From contig NZ_JACJHX010000010.1 in assembly GCF_014138605.1 (NCBI RefSeq), positions 62,001-126,000 of the forward strand: DNA of 64,000 nucleotides. Reading direction: 5' to 3'. The position numbers were made by a program, and so were the translations under genes. The notes under the pieces are model-generated. The model was not told where the DNA came from. It searched no databases and saw nothing but the letters and a program-made list of their open reading frames with translations. The stretch comes from Peribacillus huizhouensis (lineage in GTDB: Bacteria; Bacillota; Bacilli; Bacillales; DSM-1321). Every line of letters begins with the position of its first letter. The first letter of the stretch is position 1. Shown here one piece after another: positions 9,598 to 18,715 of the stretch.

Positions 9598-9968
9598 CTT
9601 TTTATTTCTTCTTCGATGTCCACTTTTCTTTCAAAACCAAACGCTTCAAAAAACGCGAGCGAACTTTGTTTCTCTGTCACAAGATAGATCGACGCTAATT
9701 CGCGACTTTTAGCCGCAAGCAACATATATTGGATGAGCTCGGATATTTTTTCTGCAGGAAAATCAGGTGTAACCACAAAAGATCTTAGCAAGCCAGAATT
9801 CTTAATAGGGATTAATCCAATCGTTCCTACAATCTCACCTTCTTCGTGTCTAGCGACTATAAAATACTGATAGTACATTTGTAAATCTACTTCTCCTACA
9901 TCAGCTTCCGATAAAAACCGTGCCAATTCTGGAATATCCATTTCACTTACTTGATAGAATGCTACCAT
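9534..9968 (-). CDS. ywlB: GNAT-family N-acetyltransferase (YwlB-like)
   Basis: 144-aa single-domain GNAT acetyltransferase; substrate unknown. Visible GNAT features are the beta-strand GEIVGTIGLIPI, the core SFVVTPDFPAEKISELIQYML (an acetyl-CoA-binding loop degenerate relative to the usual Q/RxxGxG/A), and YLVTEKQSSLAFFEAFGFE near the C-terminus. Its 3' end carries DnaA-like boxes, and its terminator follows at 9464-9496. In B. subtilis the same gene lies beside ywlC. Confidence 0.82.
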   Translation of the reverse strand: MVAFYQVSEMDIPELARFLSEADVGEVDLQMYYQYFIVARHEEGEIVGTIGLIPIKNSGLLRSFVVTPDFPAEKISELIQYMLLAAKSRELASIYLVTEKQSSLAFFEAFGFERKVDIEEEIKSSPHVEKLIQQKNRWLMQKIL

Positions 9969-10094
9969 ATAATCGCTCCTCTAGTTTTTACTAGGTATAT
10001 GATAGAAAACCTAAACTAGAACTTCGATTAAGAACAATATCAAAAACGACTTGGCCATTTGCGCAAAATACAGTCAGAAAATCAAGTTATCCAC

Positions 10095-10147
10095 ATTAAA
10101 TGAAACTTCCATCAGTGGAGAGATAAGCATTAATGCGAGATAGATAT
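10095..10147 (-). repeat. F2 repeat, compact copy
   Basis: On the minus strand it reads CTATCTCGCATTAATGC, a short spacer, then CCACTGATGGAAGTTTCATTTAA. Both F2 ends are present but the central part is missing. It lies beside the perfect DnaA box at 10087-10095 in the ywlB-spoIIR gap. Confidence 0.55.
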
Positions 10148-10242
10148 TTCATATGTAACAAAACCTACTTCCATAACAGAAGAGTTTAGCGTAGTTTCAT
10201 TACCAACACTGTTTACGCTATAGAAGCACCATCTCTATCCTT

Positions 10243-10425
10243 TCATACAAAACGCCACCATTTACCATGAAGGATCTATCATGAAGCACGCTACACTCGC
10301 CCAATTTCAATGGTAGCGGGGCGGAGCCGGAATTTTGGATGTTTTCTCGATAAAATCAGTAATATCCCGCTAAGTAGATTGGCTATATTATTAAGTCGCG
10401 AAGCCCCGTCCCCATGTCCTTCATT
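10243..10425 (+). repeat. F3 repeat
   Basis: Starts CATACAAAACGCCACCATTTACC, continues with GCACGCTACACTCGCC and CAATGGTAGCGGGGCGGAGCC, and ends CGCGAAGCCCCGTCCCCATG, then TCCTTCAT. Six other long copies share this layout. It ends immediately beside the spoIIR stop and fills the ywlB-spoIIR gap, where B. subtilis has ywlA. Confidence 0.75.
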
Positions 10426-10427
10426 TA

Positions 10428-11417
10428 TCAAAACAACTGAGAGAATAGCTCTGCAAAAAAAGATTTTACGATAATCGGCTCTTCTTCTTGCCCATTGTAG
10501 ACGGATTCCTGCTGTACAGCTACTTGATCTTGATTTAAAACAGACTGCTCCTCTAATTCTTCTCTATCATCCAGAGGACTCTGTGATCCCACTTGAACAT
10601 CGATCGGAGTTTGGGTTTCTTCTTTCTTCTCAACCGAACTCTCTGCTTCCTTTTTCTCTTCAACAGGATTCTCTATTACTTCTTTCTCCTCAACTGAACT
10701 CTCTGCTTCCTTTTTCTCTTCAACAGGATTCTCTATTACTTCTTTCTCCTCGACTGAACTCTCTGTTTCTTTTTTCTCTTCAAAAGAAATCTCAGTTTCT
10801 TCCTTCTCTTCAACAGGAACCTTTATTACTTCTTTCTCCTTAACTGAACTCTCTATTTCTTTTTCAACAGGACCATTTGGTTCTTCTATCCCCTCTTCAA
10901 AAGGCGTCTGACTTACCGCTGTTCCATTTGAAAAATCAAGAAAGCATAAGGGAGGAAATAATACACACCACCAATTAGCTCCTTCACCCGCTCCAAGTGT
11001 AACGACAATTGCCTCGTATTCGCCAGCCGGATATAAATATTGGCCATACAACTTTGTTGGGAATTCAGCTTTACCGAATTTCACCGAAACTGCTTGATCC
11101 AAACCTTTTTCAGCTATTATTCTTTCTGCAATTTCCTCGATTTTTGGAATGTTAGACGAAATGATTGCTCTTGCTTCGTCCAAGGATGTTAAATCTTCAA
11201 CCCATAACGTTATTTCCTTATTTACTTCATCACGAATGAGTCGCTTAACTGCTTGATCTGCCTCTAAATCACTGTTAGCAAGAATCCTTAATCGAATCGC
11301 TTCATCAGGTATCATTTCAGTTTCCTCAACTGTTGCCGCCACTTTAGGCATATATAAACTAACGATTGTTCCAATTGTTAAAATTAATAGATAGATAATT
11401 GCTAAATTTTTTCTCAT
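10428..11417 (-). CDS. spoIIR: stage II sporulation protein R with Glu-rich repeat insertion
   Basis: Forespore-made signalling protein that crosses to the intermembrane space and triggers SpoIIGA to process pro-sigma-E in the mother cell. The N-terminal signal/anchor (KNLAIIYLLILTIGTIVSLY) and conserved core (IRLRILANSDLEADQAVKR; LYGQYLYPAGEYEAIVVTLG; GEGANWWCVLFPPLCFLD) identify it. The usual protein is about 220 aa; this one is 329. The excess is a run of EEKE-rich 10/20-residue repeats (about residues 185-285) inserted before the conserved tail VKSFFAELFSQLF. The reading frame is intact. ATG at 11417. Confidence 0.93.
   Translation of the reverse strand: MRKNLAIIYLLILTIGTIVSLYMPKVAATVEETEMIPDEAIRLRILANSDLEADQAVKRLIRDEVNKEITLWVEDLTSLDEARAIISSNIPKIEEIAERIIAEKGLDQAVSVKFGKAEFPTKLYGQYLYPAGEYEAIVVTLGAGEGANWWCVLFPPLCFLDFSNGTAVSQTPFEEGIEEPNGPVEKEIESSVKEKEVIKVPVEEKEETEISFEEKKETESSVEEKEVIENPVEEKKEAESSVEEKEVIENPVEEKKEAESSVEKKEETQTPIDVQVGSQSPLDDREELEEQSVLNQDQVAVQQESVYNGQEEEPIIVKSFFAELFSQLF
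10600..10870. repeat. 60-bp tandem repeats inside spoIIR
   Basis: The unit is 60 bases (20 residues; EEKEVIENPVEEKKEAESSV), with two nearly identical copies in 10633-10752 and diverged 30- and 60-base copies on each side. The last residues before the repeats are related, so the array appears to have grown by slippage or unequal crossing over. Confidence 0.9.
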
Positions 11418-11533
11418 CTTCTTCCTCTCCCCTCACAAAAATAGTGTCGCCAGAAAGGGGCTGTCTTAAACTATATATCTAAAAAAATAAGCATTCCTTT
11501 ATTAAATATTTTAGAAGTATACTAGAATCATAG

Positions 11534-11771
11534 TCCATACATAACGTTACATCCTGTAGCACGCTACACTCGCCTAATCTCAATGGTGGCGGTGTAGAAC
11601 CGGAATATTGGATGCTTTCTCAATAAAATCAGCGGAGCTTTCTTCATCCCCCCCCCCATGCTCCTCGGATTCCTCCCAGCCTTGAGGTTGGGGGTTACTG
11701 CCCGTTAATGCGGGATAAATAGATTGGCTATATTAGTAAGTCGCGAAGCCCCGCCCCCATGTCCTTCATAC
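11534..11771 (+). repeat. F3 repeat interrupted by F2
   Basis: The left part reads CACGCTACACTCGCCTAATC, then CAATGGTGGCGG, up to AATCAGCGGAGC; the right part reads TAGATTGGCTATATTAGTAA, then CGCGAAGCCCCGCCCCCATG and TCCTTCATAC. Between them is an F2 copy (11647-11717). Uninterrupted F3 copies join the two parts directly, so F2 inserted into, or recombined with, an existing F3. Confidence 0.75.
11647..11717 (-). repeat. F2 repeat nested in F3
   Basis: Plus-strand order: TTCATCCCCC, CCTCGGATTCCTCCCAGCC, TTGAGGTTGGGGGTTACTG, CCCGTTAATGCGGGATAAAT. The hairpin and GAAGTTTCAC end are missing, so it is a partial copy. Confidence 0.7.
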
Positions 11772-11772
11772 A

Positions 11773-11818
11773 AAAAAAAGACCAGTTCACACCCAAACGG
11801 CGCTAAGCTGGTCTTAAA
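11773..11818 (-). terminator. prmC terminator
   Basis: On the minus strand AAGACCAGC and CTGGTCTT pair around a loop of about 20 bases, followed by a run of eight T residues. It lies 80 bases beyond the prmC stop. Confidence 0.75.
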
Positions 11819-11900
11819 TTGGTAGGAATAGATAAGGGGCTGACGCTTCGAATCCTCGCTTTTAGAGCCCTCCTACTTAAAGTCATTACTTTTGTTTTTC

Positions 11901-12770
11901 TTAAAGTTCAGCAAAAACCATACGATCCTTGCCATTAATATCGTATTCAACACTGACCACCGCTTCAGGGAAAGCTTTCTGCAAAATTTCAGCAACAGCA
12001 CTTCCTTGTCCTGCACCAAATTCAAAGCCGATCAGTCCTGGTTTTTTCATAACAAGAGGTAGCTCCTCCATAAACCGACGATAAAATTCTAAACCATCCT
12101 CCCCCGCAAATAAGGCACGATGTGGTTCATGCTCGGTTACAACGACTGACATCGTGGCTTTGTCGGCAATTGGAATATAGGGTGGGTTGGAAAGTAGAAT
12201 ATCAAACGTTTGTCCCTTTGCAATAAACGGCTTTAATAAATCTCCTTGGACCCACTCAACCTCTGCCGCTAAAGCTTTTCCATTCGCCTTAGCAACTTCC
12301 AATGATGGATTTGCGATATCTGTAGCCGTCACAAGCAATTTGGGACATTCAAGCTTCATCGTAATAGCAATTGCACCGCTTCCTGTTCCAATATCTACAA
12401 GCTCAAGCGGCCGCTCTACAGGAAAGAGTTTTTTAATTTTCAAAAGTGCATGTTCAATTAATTCTTCTGTTTCCGGTCTAGGGATCAGAACTTCTTCATT
12501 CACCGTAAACGTTCTGCCGTAAAACTCCTCAGACCCAGTCATATATTGAACCGGTGTTCCCTTCACATGTTTTTCCACAGATTGTATGAATGTCGAGCTT
12601 ATTTGTTCAGGAAGTTCGTCATGTAATCTCGCAAGCAGCTGTGATCGATTTACTCCAAGGTAATGTTGCAGTAAAATCTCCCCTGCATTCCTATCCCGAT
12701 TATGCTCCATCAGAAAAGAAGAAGCCCAATTCAGGGCTTCATATACTTTGAACGACTTAATCATCCGCAT
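11901..12770 (-). CDS. prmC: peptide chain release factor N5-glutamine methyltransferase
   Basis: Methylates the glutamine of the GGQ motif in release factors RF1 and RF2. 289 aa: an N-terminal helical domain recognising the release factor, then a Rossmann methyltransferase with [12 protein letters not shown] (AdoMet site) and the catalytic NPPYIP in [15 protein letters not shown]. The start overlaps the last 14 bases of prfA, its substrate gene, implying translational coupling. An ATG two codons later is equally possible, since no separate ribosome site is evident. Confidence 0.96.
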   Translation of the reverse strand: MRMIKSFKVYEALNWASSFLMEHNRDRNAGEILLQHYLGVNRSQLLARLHDELPEQISSTFIQSVEKHVKGTPVQYMTGSEEFYGRTFTVNEEVLIPRPETEELIEHALLKIKKLFPVERPLELVDIGTGSGAIAITMKLECPKLLVTATDIANPSLEVAKANGKALAAEVEWVQGDLLKPFIAKGQTFDILLSNPPYIPIADKATMSVVVTEHEPHRALFAGEDGLEFYRRFMEELPLVMKKPGLIGFEFGAGQGSAVAEILQKAFPEAVVSVEYDINGKDRMVFAEL

Positions 12771-13836
12771 TTTGCAGCTTGGAGGATTGATCCTCTACAA
12801 TTAATGCATCAATTATATCATCAAGCTTACCTTCTACTATTTGATCAAGCTTCTGAATTGTCAAACCAATTCGATGATCTGTCACACGATTTTGCGGGAA
12901 GTTATATGTTCGAATTCGCTCTGATCGGTCGCCCGTTCCAACTGCCAACTTACGGTTTTGATCGTATTCAGCTTGAATTTCCCGATTAATTTTATCATAC
13001 ACACGAGCACGCAAAACCTTCATAGCTTTTTCTTTATTTTTAATCTGTGATTTTTCGTCCTGACACGAAACAACCGTATTGGTAGGAAGATGCGTTAATC
13101 GAACAGCAGACATCGTTGTATTTACACTTTGTCCACCAGGTCCACTAGAAGCAAAAGTGTCAACCCGTATATCTTTTTCATGGATTTCAATTTCAACTTC
13201 TTCAGTTTCAGGCAATACAGCTACCGTAGCTGTTGACGTATGAATTCGACCACCTGACTCTGTTTCAGGAACTCGTTGAACACGGTGTGCACCATTTTCA
13301 AATTTCAATTTAGAATATGCACCGTTCCCGTTAATCATAAAGATGATTTCCTTATAACCGCCTAACCCCGTTGCATTCGCTTCAATAACTTCCGTTTTCC
13401 AACCTTGCATCTCAGCATAACGGCTATACATCCGATATAGACTTCCAGCAAATAACGCTGCTTCATCCCCACCAGCTGCACCGCGAATTTCCATGATTAC
13501 GTTCTTATTGTCGTTTGGATCTTTAGGAATAAGAAGAATTTTTAATCGAGCTTCCAACTCCTCGATATTGGATTCAAGTTCGTTCAACTCTTCTTTAACC
13601 ATTTCTTTCATATCTGCATCAAGCTTTTCCTCAAGCATCGCTTTCGCTTCTTGATATTGTTCCCGAATTACTTTATATTCCTTATACGTAATAGCGGTAT
13701 CTTGAATATCCGATTGTTCCTTCGAGTATTCTCTAAGCTTATTGGAATCATTGATCACTGCAGGATCACTTAATAATTCATTTAATCGTTCATATCTATC
13801 CTCAACTGCCTGTAGTCGATCAAACACTCTGTTCAC
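12757..13836 (-). CDS. prfA: peptide chain release factor 1
   Basis: RF1 (359 aa) terminates translation at UAA and UAG. The GGQ loop ([14 protein letters not shown]) enters the peptidyl-transferase centre and is the PrmC target; the stop-codon recognition region includes [14 protein letters not shown]. An N-terminal coiled-coil domain precedes these. It is the first gene of the prfA-prmC pair. Confidence 0.97.
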   Translation of the reverse strand: MNRVFDRLQAVEDRYERLNELLSDPAVINDSNKLREYSKEQSDIQDTAITYKEYKVIREQYQEAKAMLEEKLDADMKEMVKEELNELESNIEELEARLKILLIPKDPNDNKNVIMEIRGAAGGDEAALFAGSLYRMYSRYAEMQGWKTEVIEANATGLGGYKEIIFMINGNGAYSKLKFENGAHRVQRVPETESGGRIHTSTATVAVLPETEEVEIEIHEKDIRVDTFASSGPGGQSVNTTMSAVRLTHLPTNTVVSCQDEKSQIKNKEKAMKVLRARVYDKINREIQAEYDQNRKLAVGTGDRSERIRTYNFPQNRVTDHRIGLTIQKLDQIVEGKLDDIIDALIVEDQSSKLQNADD

Positions 13837-14016
13837 CTCATAATTTCATAAGAAGGATGTTCCACAAAAGGATTTGACCCTTTCGCTACGGAGCACACTA
13901 TCCATTGATTTATCTCTTTAACTTTCAGCCTATCCATTTCATGTTAATTATAGTATAGGATAATAATCAACGTCAAAGACAATCGGATGAAGGATGCTTG
14001 AATCGGACATCTTACA

Positions 14017-14439
14017 TTAATGTTCTCGCTTTACATCGATATGATAACGCGGCAAAGCTTGACTCAATAGACGATAAATACGTTTCTTCTCCTTCTTCCA
14101 TTCCGATTCTGTTTTTATTTTCCCATGATCTTCAATGGTCACAACCATTGAAAGTCCATTTACCTGGACACCCGTTGCATCATAACCTGTCTCTACCTCA
14201 ACGGTTTTACGAGCGTGCTCAATGTCAGCGCCATCAGAAGTGGCTGTATTCGATACACTGTATGGGGTATTCAACAACTGATCAGCAGGCTGATTACTAT
14301 AGTGCCCCCTATCACTCGTTACCTTTTTCAGATTACTTGAAGCATCTTCGTTCACATTATTTTTGTCACCTGCGTTGTTCGTCAAACCATTACAACCTGT
14401 TAATAACGCAATAATTACGAAAGACCAAACTGTTTTCAT
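14017..14439 (-). CDS. small lipoprotein, YhcN/YlaJ-like
   Basis: 140 aa. It has a short hydrophobic N-terminus ending in the lipobox LLTGC (Cys15), then a polar linker (NNAGDKNNVNEDASS) and a compact C-terminal domain with a VETGYDATGVQVNGLSMVV segment. This arrangement resembles sporulation lipoproteins of the YhcN/YlaJ group, in which a BON-like domain follows the lipid anchor, but the similarity is faint. Ribosome site AAAGGAGGG before the ATG at 14439. It lies between tdk and prfA, reading the same way. Confidence 0.7.
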   Translation of the reverse strand: MKTVWSFVIIALLTGCNGLTNNAGDKNNVNEDASSNLKKVTSDRGHYSNQPADQLLNTPYSVSNTATSDGADIEHARKTVEVETGYDATGVQVNGLSMVVTIEDHGKIKTESEWKKEKKRIYRLLSQALPRYHIDVKREH

Positions 14440-14533
14440 ATGGAACCCTCCTTTTAATCACGCCCTTTATAAGGCTTAATAATAGGCTTCCCATATTAAA
14501 CGCAAAACATAGGCGAAAATAAATGACGAAAAA

Positions 14534-14617
14534 GGGCCAGACTAAAAACAACTACTATAGATCGTTTATGGCGTGAAGATGGCACTTAAACGATCTATAG
14601 AGTGTAAGGTCAGACCC
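14534..14617. repeat. F1 REPIN-like palindrome
   Basis: ACTATAGATCGTTTA and TAAACGATCTATAGAGT pair around a 20-base loop; the outer ends are GGGCCAGACT and GGTCAGACCC. On the minus strand it follows tdk and runs into TTTTT, so it probably serves as the tdk terminator. Confidence 0.75.
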
Positions 14618-14634
14618 TCCGGACTATTTCTTCA

Positions 14635-15252
14635 TTATTCTGCATAATTCTTGACGATTCGTTTCATCTTCTCTGACTTTCCAGGCACCATATGATGATG
14701 TCTACATCTAGGCTCATATGCTTCCGATGCTCCAACGAGTATGATCGGCTGATCATAGGCAGCTGGAAGTCCATTGACAAGCCTTTGAGTTCTACTTGCT
14801 GCTGATCCGCAAACCGCGCAAACAGCTTGAAGCTTCGTGACTGACTCTGCTAATGCCATTAAAACCGGTACAGACCCGAATGGCTCGCCACGAAAGTCCT
14901 GATCCAATCCAGCTAAAATGACCCGATAACCGCTATCCGCAAGATGCTGGGCAACTTCTACAATTTCTTCATCAAAAAATTGTACCTCATCAATCGCAAT
15001 AATATCTATTTTTTTATTGAGATAATTAAAAATCTCAGTAGAATGCGAAATCGGTTTTGCCATAACAGACGATCCATTATGAGACACAACAGCTTCTTCC
15101 GCATAGCGATTATCAATAACAGGTTTGAAAACAGCAATGCTCTGTTTCGCAAATTGAGCTCGGCTGACTCTTTTAATTAATTCCTCCGATTTCCCTGAAA
15201 ACATACTACCGCAAATCATCTCAATCCAGCCAGATTGTTTCATTTCATACAT
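14635..15252 (-). CDS. tdk: thymidine kinase
   Basis: Type II thymidine kinase (205 aa) phosphorylating thymidine with ATP in the salvage pathway. Walker [13 protein letters not shown], Walker B-like [10 protein letters not shown], the lasso region [13 protein letters not shown], and zinc ligands in CAVC and CRHHH. I prefer the ATG at 15252 (MYEMKQSGW, matching the B. subtilis N-terminus), 11 bases after AGGGGAG. A GTG at 15264 is too close to that site. Confidence 0.95.
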   Translation of the reverse strand: MYEMKQSGWIEMICGSMFSGKSEELIKRVSRAQFAKQSIAVFKPVIDNRYAEEAVVSHNGSSVMAKPISHSTEIFNYLNKKIDIIAIDEVQFFDEEIVEVAQHLADSGYRVILAGLDQDFRGEPFGSVPVLMALAESVTKLQAVCAVCGSAASRTQRLVNGLPAAYDQPIILVGASEAYEPRCRHHHMVPGKSEKMKRIVKNYAE

Positions 15253-15423
15253 TGAAACAGTCACTCCCCTTTCCAGCTATTACCCTTTCTTCCGACCAAT
15301 TTCTCATTATCAATTCGTCCTGATCCTTGGTCTAAAAACCTAATTTACTTTCTTGAACAACTCTTATAATAACGCCTTATTTCAGGCAATCTTAGTAAAA
15401 ATACCATTAATTTACGATAAAAA

Positions 15424-15453
15424 AAACAGGCAAGGACATGCACTTGCCTGTTT
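15424..15453 (-). terminator. rpmE terminator
   Basis: ACAGGCAAG and CTTGCCTGT form a perfect nine-pair stem around eight bases, followed on the minus strand by eight T residues; 18 bases after the rpmE stop. Confidence 0.9.
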
Positions 15454-15471
15454 CGGAAGTTTTCATTATTA

Positions 15472-15681
15472 CTATTGTTGTGATTTAAGACCGTATTTTT
15501 TGTTGAAACGGTCAACACGTCCGCCAGCTTCAGCGAATTTTTGACGACCAGTGTAGAATGGATGACATTCTGAACAAGTCTCAACTTTAATTTCTTCTTT
15601 GATTGAACCAGTTTCAAATGTATTCCCGCAAGAGCAAATAACTTTTGCAAGTTTATAATTTGGATGGATTCCAGCTTTCAT
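15472..15681 (-). CDS. rpmE: 50S ribosomal protein L31, zinc-binding form
   Basis: 69 aa. The four zinc-ligand cysteines of the C+ form are present (CSC near residue 16, CSEC near 36), followed by [10 protein letters not shown]. In B. subtilis this zinc form is replaced by RpmE2 (YtiA) under zinc starvation, releasing zinc. The start is [10 protein letters not shown] at 15681, with AGAAGGAG upstream; the frame remains open further 5' but without a start signal. Confidence 0.97.
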   Translation of the reverse strand: MKAGIHPNYKLAKVICSCGNTFETGSIKEEIKVETCSECHPFYTGRQKFAEAGGRVDRFNKKYGLKSQQ

Positions 15682-15940
15682 TCTTTTCAGCTCCTTCTGC
15701 CCTGAATCATTCTGAAACAGAGTTATAACTTCAATGCGAAGAGAAGTAACCCTCACATAAATTGTAAAAACACATGCACTTATTATAACAACTGTAGTCG
15801 AGATATGCAACTACTTGTTACATTTTACTAAAAGCAACGTAATCTGCATCTAAAACAAGACATCTGCCTAGGAACGTTGATGTTAACGTATCCCATCTAG
15901 TTAGCAACCCCTAGACGATATGAATCACTGCTTAATATTT

Positions 15941-16037
15941 GGCTCTGTTAAACTTGCCTGTTGATTGCAACGAGAAGCGTTCGCTTTCCGCTCCAATCAA
16001 CATAGTGCCAAAATCAACAACACACTTTAACATAGCC
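15941..16037. repeat. F5 MITE-like repeat
   Basis: GGCTCTGTTAAAC at one end and CTTTAACATAGCC at the other form an imperfect terminal inverted repeat about 97 bases apart. CCTGTTGATTG and CAATCAACA are subterminal and also inverted. No coding capacity. A longer copy is at 23271-23454. Confidence 0.7.
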
Positions 16038-16043
16038 TAGTTT

Positions 16044-17324
16044 TTAAGAACGCTTAGATGCCGCCAAACCTTTTTTCATTTCTTCTTCCAACTTACCGAA
16101 AAATTCTTCATTGCTCTTCGTTTGCTTTAAACGTCGCAGGAATTTCTCTACGAAATCCGGTGAGTCTGACATTGTTTTGCGGATTGCCCATAACTTATCA
16201 AGGCGATCTTTCGGAATTAACAATTCTTCCTTCCGTGTTCCAGAACGTCTAATATCAATCGCTGGGAAGATTCTTCTCTCAGCTAAAGTACGATCCAGAT
16301 GAAGCTCCATATTTCCTGTACCTTTAAATTCTTCATAAATGACATCATCCATACGCGAACCTGTATCAACAAGCGCCGTTGCAAGAATGGTCAAACTTCC
16401 ACCTTCTTCAATATTACGCGCTGCACCAAAGAATCGCTTTGGTCGATGGAATGCCGCCGGATCAATTCCACCTGAAAGAGTACGTCCACTCGGTGGAATC
16501 ACCAGGTTATAAGCTCGGGCAAGACGGGTAATACTATCCATCAGGATGATTACATCGCGTTTATGTTCCACAAGTCGCATTGCGCGTTCAAGAACTAATT
16601 CTGCCACTTTTATGTGGTTTTCAGGTACTTCATCAAACGTTGAGCTTACTACATCACCAGCAACTGAACGTTCAATATCAGTTACCTCTTCAGGTCGCTC
16701 ATCAATTAAAAGCACAATTAATTCTGCTTCTGGGTGATTCGTTGTAATTGAATTTGCAATTTCTTTAATTAGCATCGTTTTACCCGCTTTTGGCGGAGCA
16801 ACTATCAAACCACGTTGACCAAACCCCACAGGAGCAAGCACATCCATAATTCGAGTAGATAAGTATTTCGGAACCGTTTCCAGTTTGACTTGGCGATCTG
16901 GATATAACGGAGTCAAGCCAGGGAAATGCACACGTTCTTTTGCCGATTCTGGGTTGTCACCGTTGACTGCTTCAACATGAAGCAAACCATAATAACGCTC
17001 ATTTTCTTTTGGAGGTCGTACTTTACCTGATACTTTATCACCATTTCTTAGATCAAACCGACGAATTTGTGAAGCGGAAATGTAAATATCTTCAGAACTT
17101 GGTGAGTAGTTAATCGGACGTAAGAAGCCAAATCCCTCAGATGGGATAATTTCAAGCACACCTTCCATGAATAATAATCCATCTTGCTCAGCCTGTGCTT
17201 TTAATATCGCAAAGATTAGTTCTTTTTTGGAAAGCTTGCTGTAATACGATACTTTGTACTCGCGAGCATGCTCGTACAAATCTTTTAATTTCATGTTTTC
17301 TAAATTCGAAATAGTTAAATTCAT
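16044..17324 (-). CDS. rho: transcription termination factor Rho
   Basis: Hexameric RNA-dependent ATPase/helicase that ends transcription; in B. subtilis it mainly limits antisense transcription and affects sporulation timing. 426 aa. N-terminal SAP-like helices ([15 protein letters not shown]), a cold-shock RNA-binding fold (GFGFLRP), Walker [11 protein letters not shown], Walker [16 protein letters not shown], and a Q-loop/R-loop region ([14 protein letters not shown]). The start [10 protein letters not shown] at 17324 matches the expected length. Confidence 0.97.
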   Translation of the reverse strand: MNLTISNLENMKLKDLYEHAREYKVSYYSKLSKKELIFAILKAQAEQDGLLFMEGVLEIIPSEGFGFLRPINYSPSSEDIYISASQIRRFDLRNGDKVSGKVRPPKENERYYGLLHVEAVNGDNPESAKERVHFPGLTPLYPDRQVKLETVPKYLSTRIMDVLAPVGFGQRGLIVAPPKAGKTMLIKEIANSITTNHPEAELIVLLIDERPEEVTDIERSVAGDVVSSTFDEVPENHIKVAELVLERAMRLVEHKRDVIILMDSITRLARAYNLVIPPSGRTLSGGIDPAAFHRPKRFFGAARNIEEGGSLTILATALVDTGSRMDDVIYEEFKGTGNMELHLDRTLAERRIFPAIDIRRSGTRKEELLIPKDRLDKLWAIRKTMSDSPDFVEKFLRRLKQTKSNEEFFGKLEEEMKKGLAASKRS

Positions 17325-17657
17325 TTTGGCACCACACTTTATATAATTAACGGTTACATCCATATCATACATAGATAACATGAATGGTTAATAAATGGCA
17401 ATAGGGAGAGTATCCTTTTTGCTAGAAGATAATGAATGACATCTTTACTTGTAAAGAAGAATAATATAGAAGGCTCATAAATTTGGAGTATTAAAAAAGC
17501 AGTTGATTTAATCTAAAATATTTTTATTTATAAAAACAACCCTTATTGTACTTTCTTTATTTTAATTAATCAACTTAAATTTTTTTACAGAGAAAGCGAG
17601 CAGTGAATACCGCCCGCTTTTATTGAAGAATTTCTAAAATCCACGAGGTAGAATGGG

Positions 17658-18620
17658 TTAACGCATGACTAAGTTTGGTTTCTTTTTCAAGCTATGACGC
17701 CCTTCAACAAAGCGGACTGTGCCAGATTTTGCTCGCATGACAACTGAATGAGTTTCGCCATAATTTCCTTTGAATTGGACACCTTTTAATAATTCTCCAT
17801 CCGTGACGCCTGTTGCAGCAAATATTGCATCGTCACCACGAACAAGGTCTTCCATTCTTAACACAGCTTTGACATCAATCCCCATTTTCATACAGCGTTC
17901 AGCTTCTTCATCATTTTGCGGAAGCAGTTTCCCTTGAATTTCTCCACCAAGGCATTTTAAGGCAACAGCTGAAATGACGCCTTCAGGTGCTCCACCGCTT
18001 CCAAATAAAATATCAACGCCAGTATGATCAAATGCTGTATTGATAGCTCCAGCTACATCGCCATCATTAATTAACTTAATTCTCGCTCCCGCATCACGTA
18101 ATTCTTGAATAATTCTTCTATGTCGCTCTCGGTTTAACACCGTTGCTACAACATCTTCAATGTTTTTATTCTTCGCTTTTGCGACAGCCTTTAAGTTATC
18201 AAGAACCGAGGCATTGATATCAATTAATCCAACCGCTTCTGGACCAACAGCGATTTTTTCCATATACATATCAGGCGCGTGTAGTAAATTACCATGATCT
18301 GCGACTGCTAAAACGGCAAGAGCATTCCAGCCACCAGATGCAACAATATTCGTTCCTTCTAAAGGGTCTACCGCTACATCTACTCGAGGTCCATAGCCTG
18401 TCCCAAGCTTCTCCCCGATGTATAGCATAGGAGCTTCATCCATCTCTCCTTCACCGATGACAACTGTCCCTTTCATCGGAACGGTATCAAATACATCTCG
18501 CATCGCAGTTGTGGCTGCATCATCCGCTTCCATTTTCAAGCCTCTACCCATCCAGCGGGCTGATTCCAATGCCGCTCCTTCTGTCACGCGAACGAGTTCC
18601 ATTGATAAGCTTCTTTCCAT
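17658..18620 (-). CDS. glpX: fructose-1,6-bisphosphatase, class II
   Basis: GlpX-type FBPase (320 aa), a Li+-sensitive, Mn2+-dependent phosphatase of gluconeogenesis converting fructose-1,6-bisphosphate to fructose-6-phosphate. Metal and phosphate motifs: [15 protein letters not shown] near residue 57, VDPLEGTN near 86, and [12 protein letters not shown] for sugar-phosphate binding. It follows murA with about 95 bases between and lies in the same block as fbaA, which acts on the same metabolite. Confidence 0.95.
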   Translation of the reverse strand: MERSLSMELVRVTEGAALESARWMGRGLKMEADDAATTAMRDVFDTVPMKGTVVIGEGEMDEAPMLYIGEKLGTGYGPRVDVAVDPLEGTNIVASGGWNALAVLAVADHGNLLHAPDMYMEKIAVGPEAVGLIDINASVLDNLKAVAKAKNKNIEDVVATVLNRERHRRIIQELRDAGARIKLINDGDVAGAINTAFDHTGVDILFGSGGAPEGVISAVALKCLGGEIQGKLLPQNDEEAERCMKMGIDVKAVLRMEDLVRGDDAIFAATGVTDGELLKGVQFKGNYGETHSVVMRAKSGTVRFVEGRHSLKKKPNLVMR

Positions 18621-18715
18621 TGCGTTTCCCCCTTAGTGTTACTAACATGTTATTTATTTAAAATAGTATAACACATTATTCAAGTGATGTAACACATTGA
18701 AAATTAAGGAAGTAG

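Noticed and set aside
10583..10843. 86-codon plus-strand frame with Leu/Ser repeats
   Set aside because: It is the antisense shadow of the spoIIR tandem repeats; its regularity comes from the 60-bp units.
11460..11530. sigma-F promoter for spoIIR
   Set aside because: GTATA occurs but the distance to the nearest GG-type -10 is about 20 bases instead of 15-16, and the -10 does not match.
17590..17632. glpX terminator at AAAGCGGGC/GCTCGCTTT
   Set aside because: The stem is plausible, but on the minus strand it is not followed by a T-run, so I did not annotate it.
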